Shown: in pieces, positions 36,201 to 47,129 of the stretch
Layout of the letters: every line of letters starts with the position of its first letter
How positions within the stretch are numbered: the stretch's first letter is position 1
DNA from: Tribonema minus
Taxonomy: Eukaryota > Sar > Xanthophyceae > Tribonematales > Tribonemataceae
NCBI GenBank assembly: GCA_017506865.1
Contig: JAFCMP010000548.1
Location: 434,001-498,000 of the forward strand
DNA: 64,000 nucleotides
Direction of reading: 5' to 3'
Translations under genes and position numbers: made by a program
The notes under the pieces: generated by a model
What the model was told of the DNA's origin: nothing
What the model saw: the letters and a program-made list of their open reading frames with translations, nothing else
Database searches by the model: none

Positions 36201-39200
36201 CCTGCTGTCCGTGCACGAGCGGCTCGCGGCGCTCGGCGCGGACGTCGCCGAGTCGCGCGCGCGCCGCATCCTGCACGGCCTCGGCTTCGACGAGGATATG
36301 CAGGTATGTGTGTTTCTCTCATGAGTACGCCTCGCAGTCATGTGTGTATGCGCACTCACGTCCGCGTGTGAAGACTTATGCGGAGCACATATGCGTGCGG
36401 ACGTCGCCGAGTCGTGCGCGCGCCGCATCCTCCACGGCCTCGGCTTCGACGAGGACATGCAGGTGCGCGCGTTTGCCCATGATAACTGGTACAAGGTGTT
36501 GATGTCGCCGTTGACGGGGTCATGCAAGCGCACGCGCGCAGTGCTCATCCAGTCTAGGGTGTGCAGGCGTCATATTGGCGTCTTCGACGCACAGGTCGCT
36601 GCGTCGCACGCGCGATGGCCTCGGCTCCGACGACGACACGCAGGTGCGCGCGCGTGCTTCTGGTGACTGCGGTGACTGCGCTTCGCAGCGCATACATGTG
36701 CGTACTTGTTTCCAGAAATGTACAGTACTGCATTTGAGGTGCGTCAGAAGTTTACAGGCTTCAACGAGCGCATTTGTGCGTGCGTGTACGAATGTAAAAG
36801 CGGTGCTTAGCGCGAACGACGGCGCGTCTCGCACGCGCGGCATCCTTCGCGACTTCGCCTCGGACGATGACGTGGTTGCTGTGTGTGCGCAGTGCTCATC
36901 CTCGCTGGGGTATGCATGTACTTCGAAGTATGTTTGTAACGCCATCATGTGGGCTTCCTTGGACGCCGCCGCGCCGCGCGTGCAGCCTTAGCGCCAGGGT
37001 TAGTGCTAGTCCTGGCCGTAACGCGTTAGTGTGTACTCGCTCATCCGCCCGCTTCTGTGTGGTGTGAAGACCATCAGTGCTCCGCAGCTTGCATGACGGT
37101 TCAGAGAACGCTTCTGCATGAGGTTGAACTGAGGTGTGCAGAAGCGGCGCACGCATCGCAGACTCGGTCGCGCGCCGCCTGCCATCTTCACAGCTCTGCC
37201 TCTGCGAAAGCTGGCAGGTGGGCATGGTTGGCGTGCATCACCGCACTTGCACCTCAAGTGTGCAACATTCAAAGTTCAAGCAGCTGCGTGCAGGCAGCTC
37301 ACCGGCCCCCATCCTCATGGAACCGCAAGCTTGCGTACACATTGCAGCGCTGACTCAAGGAATAACGCTGCAGACGCCGACGTGATTGGACCATTGCCGC
37401 GCAGAGACGTGACTGGCGGGCAACGCACGCACACGCGTACGGCGATTGCCTGCGAGGTTCGTGTACCCCCACAGGGCCTGGATCTTCGGTGACCCTGACT
37501 CTGACTCTGACTTGGTGTCCCCGCATCGCTGCCGCCGCCGCCGCCCCCACTTGCCAGGTCAAGCCCACCAAGCACTTCAGCGGCGGGTGGCGCATGCGGA
37601 TCTCGCTCGCGCGCGCGCTGTTCATGGAGCCCACGCTGCTCATGCTCGACGAGCCCACCAACCACCTCGACCTCAACGCGGTCATCTGGCTCGACGACTA
37701 CCTGCAGGTATGTACCTACCGCTAACCCAATCTTCAAACTGTAAGTGCATTGACCCCTTAACCCTAGCCCCTGACGGCTAGTGCGCGCGCTTAATGCCAC
37801 CTAGACCTCAACGCCGGCATCTGGCTCGACGACTACCTGCAGGTACCTGCCTACTCCTCACTCAAAGTTCAACTGTAAGTGCATTGACCCCTGACCCCAG
37901 CCCCTGCTAGGCCTAAACCTGAATGCTGCACCCGGGACCACCTCGGCCTTAACGCGGTCATCTGGCTTGACAACTACCTGCAGGTACCTGCCTACCCCTA
38001 ACCCTACCCTTGACCTGCTTACCCCTAACCCTAGCCCTGATGGCGAGTGCTTGCTGTACCTGCCAGCTCGACCTCAAGGCGGGTCATCTGAGCGATGACT
38101 ACCTGCAGGTACACTGCGTAACCGTCACCCTTACTTCAACTGCGAGTGCATGCACTCATCGTACTTTGCACTGATGGCTCCCCCGACAGCGCGGTAATCT
38201 AGTGTGATGATTTCCTGCAGGTGTGCAAGAAGATTCTGCACCTGTTGTGCGCACCGTTGAGAACAGACTCAGTGTGCAGAACAGCAACTGCAGAACAGCA
38301 ATGCGGAACACCTACTCATCCCCATGAGTGCCCATCCCCCCCGCCGCCCTCTTCATCTCGCACACTTTTACTCTCCCCCCTTGCAGCGCTGGAAGAAGGC
38401 GCTCCTCGTCGTCAGAGTCAGTGTGCTGAACAGCAACTTTCTATCTGGAACCCCCCCCCCCCCCCCCCCCTCTCCTCCCGCGCATGGTGACCACCCCCCC
38501 CCTCCCCCCTGCAGCGCTGGAAGAGGACACTTCCTCGTGGTCAGCCACGACCTTTCAAACAGCGTGTGCGAAGAGATCCTCCACCGACTATGTGCATAGT
38601 TGATTAGAGAATCGATGTGCAGAACAGCAGCCTTCTTTCCGGAACCACCACTTGTCAACACGAGTCCCCCCCCCTTCCCCCCCCCCCGCAGCGCTGGAAG
38701 AAGACGCTCCTCGTGGTCAGCCACGACCAGGACTTCCTCAACAGCGTGTGCGAGGAGATCCTGCACCTGGACGACCAGAAGGTGAACCAGTACAAGGGCA
38801 ATTACGACACGTTCAAGGACATGGAGGCGCAGCGGCGCGCGCAGGCCGTCAAGGAGTGGGAGAAGCAGCAGAAGCGCATCGCGTCGCTCAAGCGCTCGGG
38901 CGCGTCCAAGGGCAAGGTAACTGCGCTGCGGCAACTTCAACTTCTGTTTTGTTGTGTATGCTGGTGCCCCCCTAGGTTGAAGTCGGTCAACGGGCGTTTC
39001 AGAAGGGCGCGTCACTCAAGCGCTCGGGTGCGTCTAAGGGCAAGGTGCGTCACCTTTCACTTCAAACCTTCGTCTTACATTTGAAAAACCGGTTATGAGG
39101 ACGCCACAGTAGGTCAGCGTGTGTTTTGAAGCGCATCGCATTGCTCATGCGGTCCGGCGTGTCCAAGGGCAAGGTACCACTGCGCTGCATAAACTAAGTC

Positions 39201-42200
39201 GAAGTTGGCTCTGAAGTTGCCTCAACTCCAACTTTACGTCTCGTGTTTGCGAAGCTGAGGCTAAAGTAGGTGGGCGTGTGTTTTCAAGTGCATCGCGTCG
39301 CTCAAGCGCTTGGGCGCGTCCAAGGGCAAGGTACTGTGCTGCGTCAACTTCAACTTTCCGTCCGTTGTGTTTGTGAAGCTGGTTCCCTCTATGTGAGCTT
39401 AAAGTTGGTTGGCGTGTGTTTTCCAGCGCATCGCGTCGCTCAAGCGCTCGGGGGCGTCCAAGGGCAAGGTATGTAGTGCGCTGCGTCAACTAAGTTGAAG
39501 TTGGCTCTGAAGTCGGCTCAACTTCAGCTTTCCATCTCGTGTTTGCGAATCTCAGGCTAATTAAAGTATGTCGGCGTGTGATTCCAAGCGCATTGTGTCG
39601 CTCAAGCGGTTGGGCGCGTCCGAGGGCATGGTACTGCTGCATCAACTAGTTGAAGTTGGCTCTGAAGTTGACTCAACTTCAACTTTGCGTTGTTTGTGAA
39701 GGTGAGGCTAAGTAGGTCGGCGTGTGTTTTCATGCGCATCGCGCCGCTCAAGCACTCGGGCGCGTCCAAGGGAGGTACTGCGCTGTGCGAACTTGAACCT
39801 CGTGTCTCGCGTTTGTGAAATCGGTTCCCACTGTGTGAGCTTAAAGCTGGTTGGCGTGTTTCAAGCGCATAGCGTCGCTCAGGCGCTCCGGCGCGTCCAA
39901 GGGCAAGGTAACACTGCGGCTGCGTCAACTGAGTTGAAGCTGGCTTCACTTCAACTCTCCGTCTCGTGTTTGTGAAGCTGACCCCCCCTTGGAAGGACGC
40001 TAAAGTATGTGGCAAGCGTTTGGCGCCGCTCAAGCGGATGGGCGCAACCAGGGCCAAAGTACTGCGCTGCGTCAACTTCAATCTTCCATCTCGTGGCTGT
40101 GCAACGGGTTCCCTCTTTGCGAGGACGCTCAAGTAGGTCAGCGAGTATTTTCAAGCGCATACCTCGCTCAAGCGGTCGGGCACTTCAAGGGCAAGTACCA
40201 CTGCGCTGTGTCATCTTCACCCTGTCGGTGAAGCTGGTGCCCCCCTTTGTGAGGAGGTTGAAGTTGGTCAACAGGAGTTTTTCAAGTGCACGGCGTCGCT
40301 CAAGCGGTCAGGCGCGTTCAAAGGCAAGGTAGCATGTCGCCCCCTAGCTTCAGCAATGTCGAAGTAGGGTGTGATGTAAACGCCGGCTTTACATCTGTCC
40401 AGTTCTGAGCGAACTGCATCGGTGAAGCGGTCGGGCGCGTCCAAGGCAAGGTACTGTACTTCTAACTTCAAGACTGTGTCTCCCCTGCCCCTGCACAACT
40501 CAGGCGCTCGCAGTAAAGAAAGTGCGCTCGCGCAAGCCTGGCTTACAACTACTGGCAGTCTTACCCATACCTCTGTCGGAGCGAGACACTACTCAATACT
40601 CGCTACACCGCACAGCACTTCTCCTTACTAATAAAAAAAGCAGTAAAGTTGACACCATCACAGCACTATCACGGGTCATGACCACGGCACTCCATGTGTT
40701 TCTCACTCCCCTCAGCCCACACGATACTGGCGAAAACAAAGAAACACGGCTTCGCACACACTCGCGAGACCACACCGCGGCACTCCGTATTCTCACGCCC
40801 CCTTCGCCCCCCTTTCCCCGCACTTGTTATTCCATGCATACAGGCCGAGGACACTGTGAAGAAGGCGCGGTCGCGCGAGCCCGGCGCCGGCAAGAAGAAG
40901 AAGGACGCCGCCATCGCCACGGGGCAGGAGGCGGTGGACGAGCAGACGCTCGCCAAGCGCCCGCGCGAGTACGTGGTGACGCTCCACTTCCACCCCGTCT
41001 CGCGCCTCACGCCGCCCATCATCGAGGTACACATTCGGTTTCTGCTGGTTTGCACGGTGTGACTCGCCGCTTCCGCTGTGTGTCCGACGCCCACGCCCTA
41101 CACGTCATGCCTACGAACTTGAGGCTGCATACCTGCGTACAGAACGTGGTGACGCTCCACTTCCACCCCGTCTCGCGCCTCATGCCGCCCATCATCGAGG
41201 TATGTCTGTCGTGCTTAACACGGCGTCTGCTGTTGACTCTTGCGCATGCGGTGCACCGTGTGACGGGCGCCGCTTCCACTGAGTGTCCCACAACTGACGC
41301 CTTCGAAGTCATTGAGATCATGTACATACCTACGGTACGCGGCGACGCTCCACTTCCACCCCGTCTCGCGCCCCACGCCCCCCATCCTCGAGGTACATAC
41401 AGCATCTGATGTCGACGTTCTTACCTGAGATGCATGCTGTGACGCGCCGCTACACCGTGTGTCCCATGCCTGACGACCACGGCACTGTACCTACGGTATG
41501 CGCTGGTACTCCACTTCCACCTCGTCTCGCGCCTCGCGCCGCCCATCATCGAGGTACGTGCGGTATCTTCTTGATGCGCGCGACGTGGCGTTCTGTTACT
41601 CGGCGAAATCGTGAGCGCCATCAAAGCGGCGTACATACGTACGGTGGTTTGTTGCTCGTAATTGGGCGCCACTGCCTGCAAGTACGGCCACTTTGCGCTT
41701 CGCGCCCGCCCGCAGGTGCGCGACGTGGCATTCCGCTACTCTGCAAATGCTTTTGTCATTGTGAGCGGCATCAACGTAAGCGCCAACAAAGCCACATGCA
41801 TACGTGCAGTCATCCGGTGCTCACATGTAGGGGTGCTCTTTGTGCGTACATGCCGCTGACTGCATGTACCGCCACTATGCGCTTTGTGCCCGCGCGCAGG
41901 TGCACGACGTGGCCTTCCGCTACTCGACGAACTCGCCCATCATCGTTGGCGGCGTCGACTTTGGCATTGACATGGACTCGCGCGTGTGCATCGTCGGGCC
42001 CAACGGCGCCGGCAAGACGACGCTCATCCGGCTTCTCACGGTGAGCGAGCGCTGCCACAGTGAACCTCTGCTGTAACCCGCTTCTGGCGGTTAAATAATA
42101 GAAGTATTGGATTTGCTACTTCAAGTTATCGGATTTGCTACTTCAAGTAGAAGCATCAGGATGGCAGCAGAATGGCAGCAGGAGACGCTCAACGGGCCGG

Positions 42201-44647
42201 CACGACGACGCTCATCCGTTTCCCCACGGTGAGCCTTGCCACAGTGAAAACCTGTGCTCTATGTAGCCCTTTTTAAGCGATTGCATCAGACTGGGTTTGG
42301 ATACCGTCTTGTTCGCTATCATGGACCGGGTCCAATATTTGCAACAGTTTTAACAGCAGGACCCAAATCATAGATCACCCTTTTAACTGGCCAACCCAAA
42401 ATGTTGGAGTACCTATCATGCAACTGCATCTCAGTAACTTTCGCTGTTCGTGTGTCTTTCAAGAACATCATCATATGACTGTATGCCATGACAATGCAGC
42501 GATTAAATCGGCTGGAAGCATGCAAAAACTGCGAGCACCATACATGCTTGAAGCAACAGAAGCCACAGCCACCAGCATGATCCTGCTGATTGCTGGCAGA
42601 AGGTTTCTGGGCTTTTGAACAGCAACGATCTCGTGAAGCAGGCACTCCATCGCTGATCCCGGCATATGGTTGTGGTTCCTTATGAATCAGGCACCGCGAC
42701 CGCGCCCTCTCTTGCTGCAGCAACAGCTGCAGAGGCAATCCTCGCGCCACGCCAGGACCACTACAGCAACTAATCTCAGTCTGGTGCAACAGGTGTATTT
42801 CGCGTAGAAAGCCAAGAATGCGTTGCCTGCCAGCTTCCACAGCTGCCTCTGCAGCGTCCTTAGCTTTCTTAGGCTTCGTGGGCGGGCCTGCCGTCGTGGG
42901 CCTGCCGCCGCCGCCCTGTTGTTAATTGCCCACGGACGTCAACTTGTCCAAGGTGAGGTTTTTGTTTGTTGAAGTTTGAGTCGAACCGGAAATCACCAGC
43001 GCGCACACTGGGTGTCACAAGCGCCTAGATGTATGCTGGGGTTGTGTTCTGAGGCCGTTCCATATATGGCGGTAACCCTTTTAACTGGCCATCCCAAACT
43101 CGCGGACCCCCCCCCTTTTTACTCTCGTACCGCAAATGTTGGACCTGGTCCATGATATCGAACAAGACGGTACTTCGGGTAGGAGTATGAGAACAGCAGC
43201 AAGCAGACACCCAACCGGACCTGACATGCACCCCCCCCCCCCCCCCCTTGCAGGGCGAGCTGGAGCCCACGGAAGGCGAGATCTGGCGCAAACCCCCCCC
43301 CCCCCCCCCCCCCCCCTCTCCCTCTTACCCACCTGCCTACCTCAAAAGGACGCAGCCGCCTGAACCCCCCCCCCCCCTCCCCCCTCTTCTCCCCCCATGT
43401 TGCGCCGCTGCCAGGGCGAGCTGGAGCCCACGGAGGGCGAGATCCGGCGCAACCCGCGCCTGCGCGCGGGCATCTACAACCAGCACTTTGTCGACCGCCT
43501 GCCGATGGACATCGACCCGGTCGCGTACCTGCGCTCCAAATTCCCGGAGACGACCGACTACCAGAGCGCGCGCAACCTGCTGGGGAAGTTCGGGCTCGAG
43601 GGGCACGCGCACACCATCAAGATGCGGGATCTGTCAGGCGGGCAAAAGGCGCGCGTCGTGTTCTGCGACCTGCAGCTCGCCGCGCCGCACATTCTGTTCC
43701 TGGACGAGCCGACCAACAACCTCGACCTCGAGTCAAGTGAGTGAACGAGTCACGGATGAGTCACGCATCAAGCAAGTGAATGAAGCGTATGCTTTCGAAT
43801 ATAGTGGTAGGCGAGGTCGGGTACGTGTTCTGCGACCTGCAGCTCGCCGCGCCGCACATTCTGTTCCTGGACGAGCCGACCAACAACCTGGACCTCGAGT
43901 CAAGTGAGTGAATGAGTCATGGTAATGAGTCATTGGGGAGACGTGGGTCGTACGGCCACAGGCGTGTGCGGTGATGCGCGCGGGTACGAGTGCAGCGGTC
44001 TCGGGTTTAGCACAACCGACAAGCGCAGCAAAGAAGCGGTGGGCTACTCACTCGTCGACCATACGCGGCTCCTGGTCACGACAGAGCACGCTATGCTAGC
44101 ACAGTGCCACACGGCAGATCAACACAGAGGTGGCGGTCATGCGATTGGTGTCTCGTCTCGCATGCGTGCTCCGATGCACAAACATGAAACGAAATTCTCA
44201 AAACATTTAAACTAAAGGTGTGAAAAGTCTTCAGATTATAATTCTTGCACACGCTTTGCTTGTCCGCCCGCGCGCGTGCGCCGCCTTTTCCTCAACTCGA
44301 CCCGCTCACCCGCTCCCGCGCGCCGCGCTGCCGCCGCGCCGCCGCCGCCGCTGCGCGCAGTCGACGCGCTCTGCCAGGCGATCCGCGAGTTCCAGGGCGG
44401 CGTGGTGGTCATCACGCACGACGCGCGCCTCATCGAGTCCACGGACTGCCGCCTCTGGATCGTCGACGACGCGCGCGTGACGCCGTGGGAGGCGGGCTTC
44501 GCAGACTACAAGGGCCACCTCCTGCGCCAGCTCGAGGCCAAGATGGTCGAGCAGGAGGCGCGCCGCGCCGCCAACATGGCCGCGCGGCAGGCGGCGGCGG
44601 CGCCGCCGGCGGGCGGCGGCGCTGCCGCCGCCGCGGCGCAGCGATGA
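28370..44647 (+). CDS. ABCF1/GCN20-type ribosome-associated ATPase
   Basis: Thirteen exons: 28370-30246, 30900-31178, 31541-31690, 33428-33537, 34613-34751, 35374-35582, 36147-36303, 37558-37707, 38692-38916, 40844-41026, 41900-42040, 43415-43736, 44361-44647. Phases agree from exon 2 on. The first ATP site has [14 protein letters not shown] (Walker A), [15 protein letters not shown] (signature) and [13 protein letters not shown] (Walker B). The second has [25 protein letters not shown] and [27 protein letters not shown] is its His loop. KRPREYVV and [16 protein letters not shown] match the ABCF1 linker closely. ABCF1 binds eIF2 and ribosomes and supports translation initiation in the cytosol; GCN20 relatives act in Gcn2 signalling. 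The N-terminus, about 620 residues of Lys/Asp/Ser/Ala low complexity, is longer than in human ABCF1. Exons 3 and 5 end in GC donors (GCAAGT). Stop is TGA. Confidence 0.93.
29768..29850 (+). other. Frame anomaly in ABCF exon 1 Ala tract
   Basis: The frame from the ATG and the frame that continues to the exon 1 donor ([17 protein letters not shown] onward) differ by one step. The change falls inside a GCG/GCA-rich tract. Either a small intron lies here, or bases were gained or lost in the repeat. Without a change of frame the ORF ends at 30076. Confidence 0.75.
32018..32040 (+). repeat. Echo of ABCF exon 3 GC donor
   Basis: caggaggcaagtt recurs about 335 bp after the true border at 31690, again as GCAAGT followed by GAAGTT-like sequence. 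It lies inside a 1.7-kb intron. Confidence 0.5.
33144..33430 (+). repeat. Two acceptor-side echoes of ABCF exon 4
   Basis: The pattern cag(t)tgacgct-cat-tgcctcgct, then the acceptor and gagaa..gggcaag, appears near 33144-33210 and 33256-33325 before the true copy at 33373-33445. Period is about 112-118 bp. Confidence 0.8.
33595..33795 (+). repeat. Two donor-side echoes of ABCF exon 4
   Basis: Copies of the [15 protein letters not shown] codons plus donor end at 33668 (GC donor) and 33790 (GT donor). The true end is 33537. Spacing is 131 and 122 bp. Confidence 0.9.
35636..35870 (+). repeat. Two donor-side echoes of ABCF exon 6
   Basis: Copies of the [16 protein letters not shown] region end at 35716 (GT kept) and about 35857 (GT shifted by inserted bases). 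The true end is 35582. GAAGTT-type hexamers sit between the copies. Confidence 0.9.
36390..36880 (+). repeat. Donor-side echoes of ABCF exon 7
   Basis: Copies of the [18 protein letters not shown] region end at 36462, 36643 and about 36872, with decreasing identity. A fourth trace lies near 37148-37200. An acceptor-side echo of the same exon stands at 35968-35995. Confidence 0.85.
37790..38222 (+). repeat. Four donor-side echoes of ABCF exon 8
   Basis: Copies of the [12 protein letters not shown] codons plus GT donor end at 37842, 37983, 38108 and 38220. The true end is 37707. Spacing is 135, 141, 125 and 112 bp. The intervening sequence holds telomere-like CCCTAA words. Confidence 0.92.
38221..38640 (+). 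repeat. Acceptor-side echoes of ABCF exon 9
   Basis: Poly-C tract, CAG acceptor and cgctggaagaag-like exon start recur with exon starts at 38387 and 38515 before the true one at 38692. A more decayed copy begins near 38221. All share the tail tgtgcagaacagcaac. Confidence 0.88.
38990..40455 (+). repeat. Eleven donor-side echoes of ABCF exon 9
   Basis: Copies of the [14 protein letters not shown] codons with donor end at 39044, 39173, 39330, 39468, 39630, 39773, 39906, 40058, 40195, 40328 and 40450; the true end is 38916. Spacing ranges from 122 to 162 bp (mean about 140). GT follows in all eleven. They fill most of the 1.9-kb intron. Confidence 0.95.
41140..41560 (+). repeat. Three donor-side echoes of ABCF exon 10
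   Basis: Copies of [17 protein letters not shown] plus GT donor end at 41199, 41392 and 41553; the true end is 41026. Spacing is 173, 193 and 161 bp. Confidence 0.93.
41570..41790 (+). repeat. Acceptor-side echoes of ABCF exon 11
   Basis: Copies of the VHDVAFRYS start occur near 41576-41615 and at 41716 (with CAG acceptor), before the true start at 41900. A donor-side echo of the same exon ends near 42228. Confidence 0.85.
43225..43310 (+). repeat. Acceptor-side echo of ABCF exon 12
   Basis: A C17 run, then ttgcag and GGCGAGCTGGAGCCCACGG start at 43254, repeating the true exon start at 43415. A second C-run follows at once at 43291-43316. Confidence 0.9.
43815..43912 (+). repeat. Donor-side echo of ABCF exon 12 with Walker B
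   Basis: A nearly exact copy of the last 85 or so bases of exon 12, encoding [19 protein letters not shown], with the TCAA|GTGAGT donor at 43903, 167 bp after the true border at 43736. Confidence 0.95.
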
Positions 44648-46158
44648 CGCGCCGGCTGCCGAAGCGGCAGCGGCGCCAGCTGAGGCAGCGGCAGCAGCGC
44701 CGGTTGCAGATGCCGCAGCGGCGGCGGCGTGCTGCGCGCGCCGCCGTAGCTGTGGCGGCGCTCGGGCGCACACGTCTCTTGCTGCTATTGACTCGACAGG
44801 CGCTGGCGCCGCGCTGCACCAAGCGGCGCGCATGTGCGGCTTGCGCAGCATTGCGCGTGTAGTACAGTGTGATGTGAGGTGCCGCCAGCACGGCGCCTGT
44901 CCGCTAGCAGACTGTGTCCGCTCGCGCACGCTCGTAGGGCGCGCTGGTGCCGCTTGTGCTGCTCCTGCTGCACTATGCAGCCGTTCCCACAAGGGTTCAA
45001 GATCATCTGAAGGGCGCCCATTGTAAGGTCCGGTGTGTCGAGCTGCGCGTGTGCTGCCGGTCACTGCTGCACGTCCCGAAGGCCGGTGCGTTGCAACTGC
45101 CGCTGTGCACCAGCGGCGACAGAATGACATGCATCACACAACTCTCAGCACTGCGCCAAACGAATGCATGTGTACCCTGTCCGTTCTGCTGCTTTGCACA
45201 TCATCGGCATGTGTTCATGCCCTTCCGAGGCGTGCGCCCATGCTGCAAGACGTATATACAGCAGACGTGCTAGCATTGCGCCTCTTCGCTTCGCTTGCTT
45301 CCCTATATGTGCTGGGAGGCCATCATTGAATGTTCACCACTTAAATGTACGTCTGAGCGTTCTCATGTGGCAAAAATGGGCTTTGTCTCAGTTACCCGAC
45401 AGAAAGGCCATGCAGTGATGTGTGAACGCCACGCAGCTGCATGCCTGTCCTTTTGTCCTCTTTCAAGCACTCTTTGAATGCCCGCCTACAACTGAATCTT
45501 TCCCAAGCAACTCTCGCATCAACACTCTCGAGGGGTATCTTGTGACATGATGCATGCTATCATTCGCATGTGCCATGTCAGGAGGAGGTGCAAGTATAGT
45601 CCCTGAGTGCAATGTTGAACTACAGCATGCTGCCTATAATGTGGCAGGCCGCCCTGGCATTCATCGTGCGTATGTGCGACACGAGCGAGCATTGTGTTCA
45701 ACACAGGATGACATGTACGCAGTTTGCACGCACCAAGGTGATGGCCACAAAAGAACGCTCTGCGTTTGGCCCAGATCTTGCCAAACGAGAGCACTCATCC
45801 AACAAGCGGCACATGCATGACGAGCAAGCCATCGTCAACAGGTGACTCTGCTTATGTTGCGCACTTTCCCAAAAATAGAATCGTTGCCCAATGTCAAACA
45901 TGGCGGACTGGACTGGACATGATATCACTGTGCATCTTTAAACAACAGAGTATCACCTGTTCCAGTTTTGGTCATTCGACAAATTTGCTCTATGTACATG
46001 GCACGGCACGCCATCGGTGTAAGTAGATGCTGTCTGCAGATACATGGGGACACACACAGGAGACTAAGCGAAAGTAGTCAGCACAGCAAACGAGGGCGTG
46101 CAAGCTGAGGATCGCCAAGTCACCGAATATCAGAGAGACTCTAGTTGATTTCAAACAG
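44648..46158. other. Region downstream of ABCF, no supported gene
   Basis: Short frames only; none shows splice-bounded exons or a family match. Base composition falls toward AT-richer sequence after 45300. Confidence 0.5.
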
Positions 46159-47110
46159 CTAGCTCACATAGCTCCACATCCACTGGAGAGTCACGTGCCC
46201 AACTTCAACTGCACCCTGATGAGCATCAGTTAGCGTGAGGGCCATCAAGTGCTGAGCAGCGCCACGTTTGGACACGAGTTGGACCAGAAGCAGCCACCAC
46301 TGCCTGCTTCCAGCACACTGCCACCACACGGGCGCACACGCCCGGTGGACACCCATCATCCACGCACTTGAAGCAAGGCCAATATTGTGGGCGAGTGACC
46401 TTGCAGGTCATGGGCCTTATTGGGCGTGAAGTTCACGTGCAAACCGTCATAGATCACGAGTACACCAACGCCCCGCCCAGTCGTTACGCCGGGCCAAGCA
46501 GGCTGAACGCGGGGTTCAACAGCGCGGGTGGGGAGATGAATACAGAGTGCCCCCCTCATTGAGGTAGTGCGCCGACACCTACAGGCCCATGATCACTGCC
46601 GCAGCTGCCGCCGAACACTGGCGGCAGCTTCACTCCCGCCCGATCTCATGTGGTTGTGGTGAATACTGCATGGGGCTGGAAAGCCCTTCTTGATGACCAG
46701 GGGTGAATCAGGTGCTGCACGCTTGACGCCAGCGAAGAAGCCAGGGGATGTAACGCGCGTACAAGCCATGCCTGATGCTGGAGGTCCGTGTGGCAAGTCA
46801 CCACCAGCCTGCTTCAGATTGCAGTTGCCAATGCCAACGATGCGCCGTGATCATGCCGTCTGCGCTCGCAACAGTGGTGCCAGACAGGATGTTGACGCTG
46901 ACAGGGCTGTTGACAGGTCACAGCGGACAGTGGCAGTTACAAGAGCCCAATGATGTTCGGCGCCCACAGAGAGAGGTAGTGGACCCTGCCTGCAGAGAGC
47001 AGCGCAGCAGCCGACGACTGCTGCATCTTCGTCTGGAACACTGCCGGACCGCCGCCAGCGTAGAACAAGGCACGGCTCCCACTCAACTCCAATATCACCG
47101 CAGGCGTCTT
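46159..47110 (-). CDS. Possible minus-strand gene, unrecognised
   Basis: Coding-like minus-strand pieces: TPAVILELSGSRALFYAGGG to APNIIG (about 47090-46945), VNILSGTTVASADGMITA (about 46900-46845), PDSPLVIKKGFPAPCS (about 46710-46660) and HLMALTLTDAHQGAVEVGHV ending in TAG at 46159. The order and the blocks weakly recall PfkB-type carbohydrate kinases (a V-V-L-x-x-S-G strand, later V-I-K-K-G), but no clear GAGD motif was found and exon joins were not fixed. Low confidence. Confidence 0.25.
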
Positions 47111-47129
47111 CTCCCTCGCGCCCCCCGCA

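Noticed and set aside
38221..40455. CRISPR-like array (regular repeats with about 140-bp period)
   Set aside because: Repeats are decayed exon ends with splice sites inside a eukaryotic gene, not short palindromic repeats with unique spacers.
38990..40455. Pure assembly artefact as the explanation for the echoes
   Set aside because: Copies differ by many substitutions and vary in spacing, and the same pattern occurs in four genes; collapsed or duplicated reads would be near-identical. Long reads are still the proper test.
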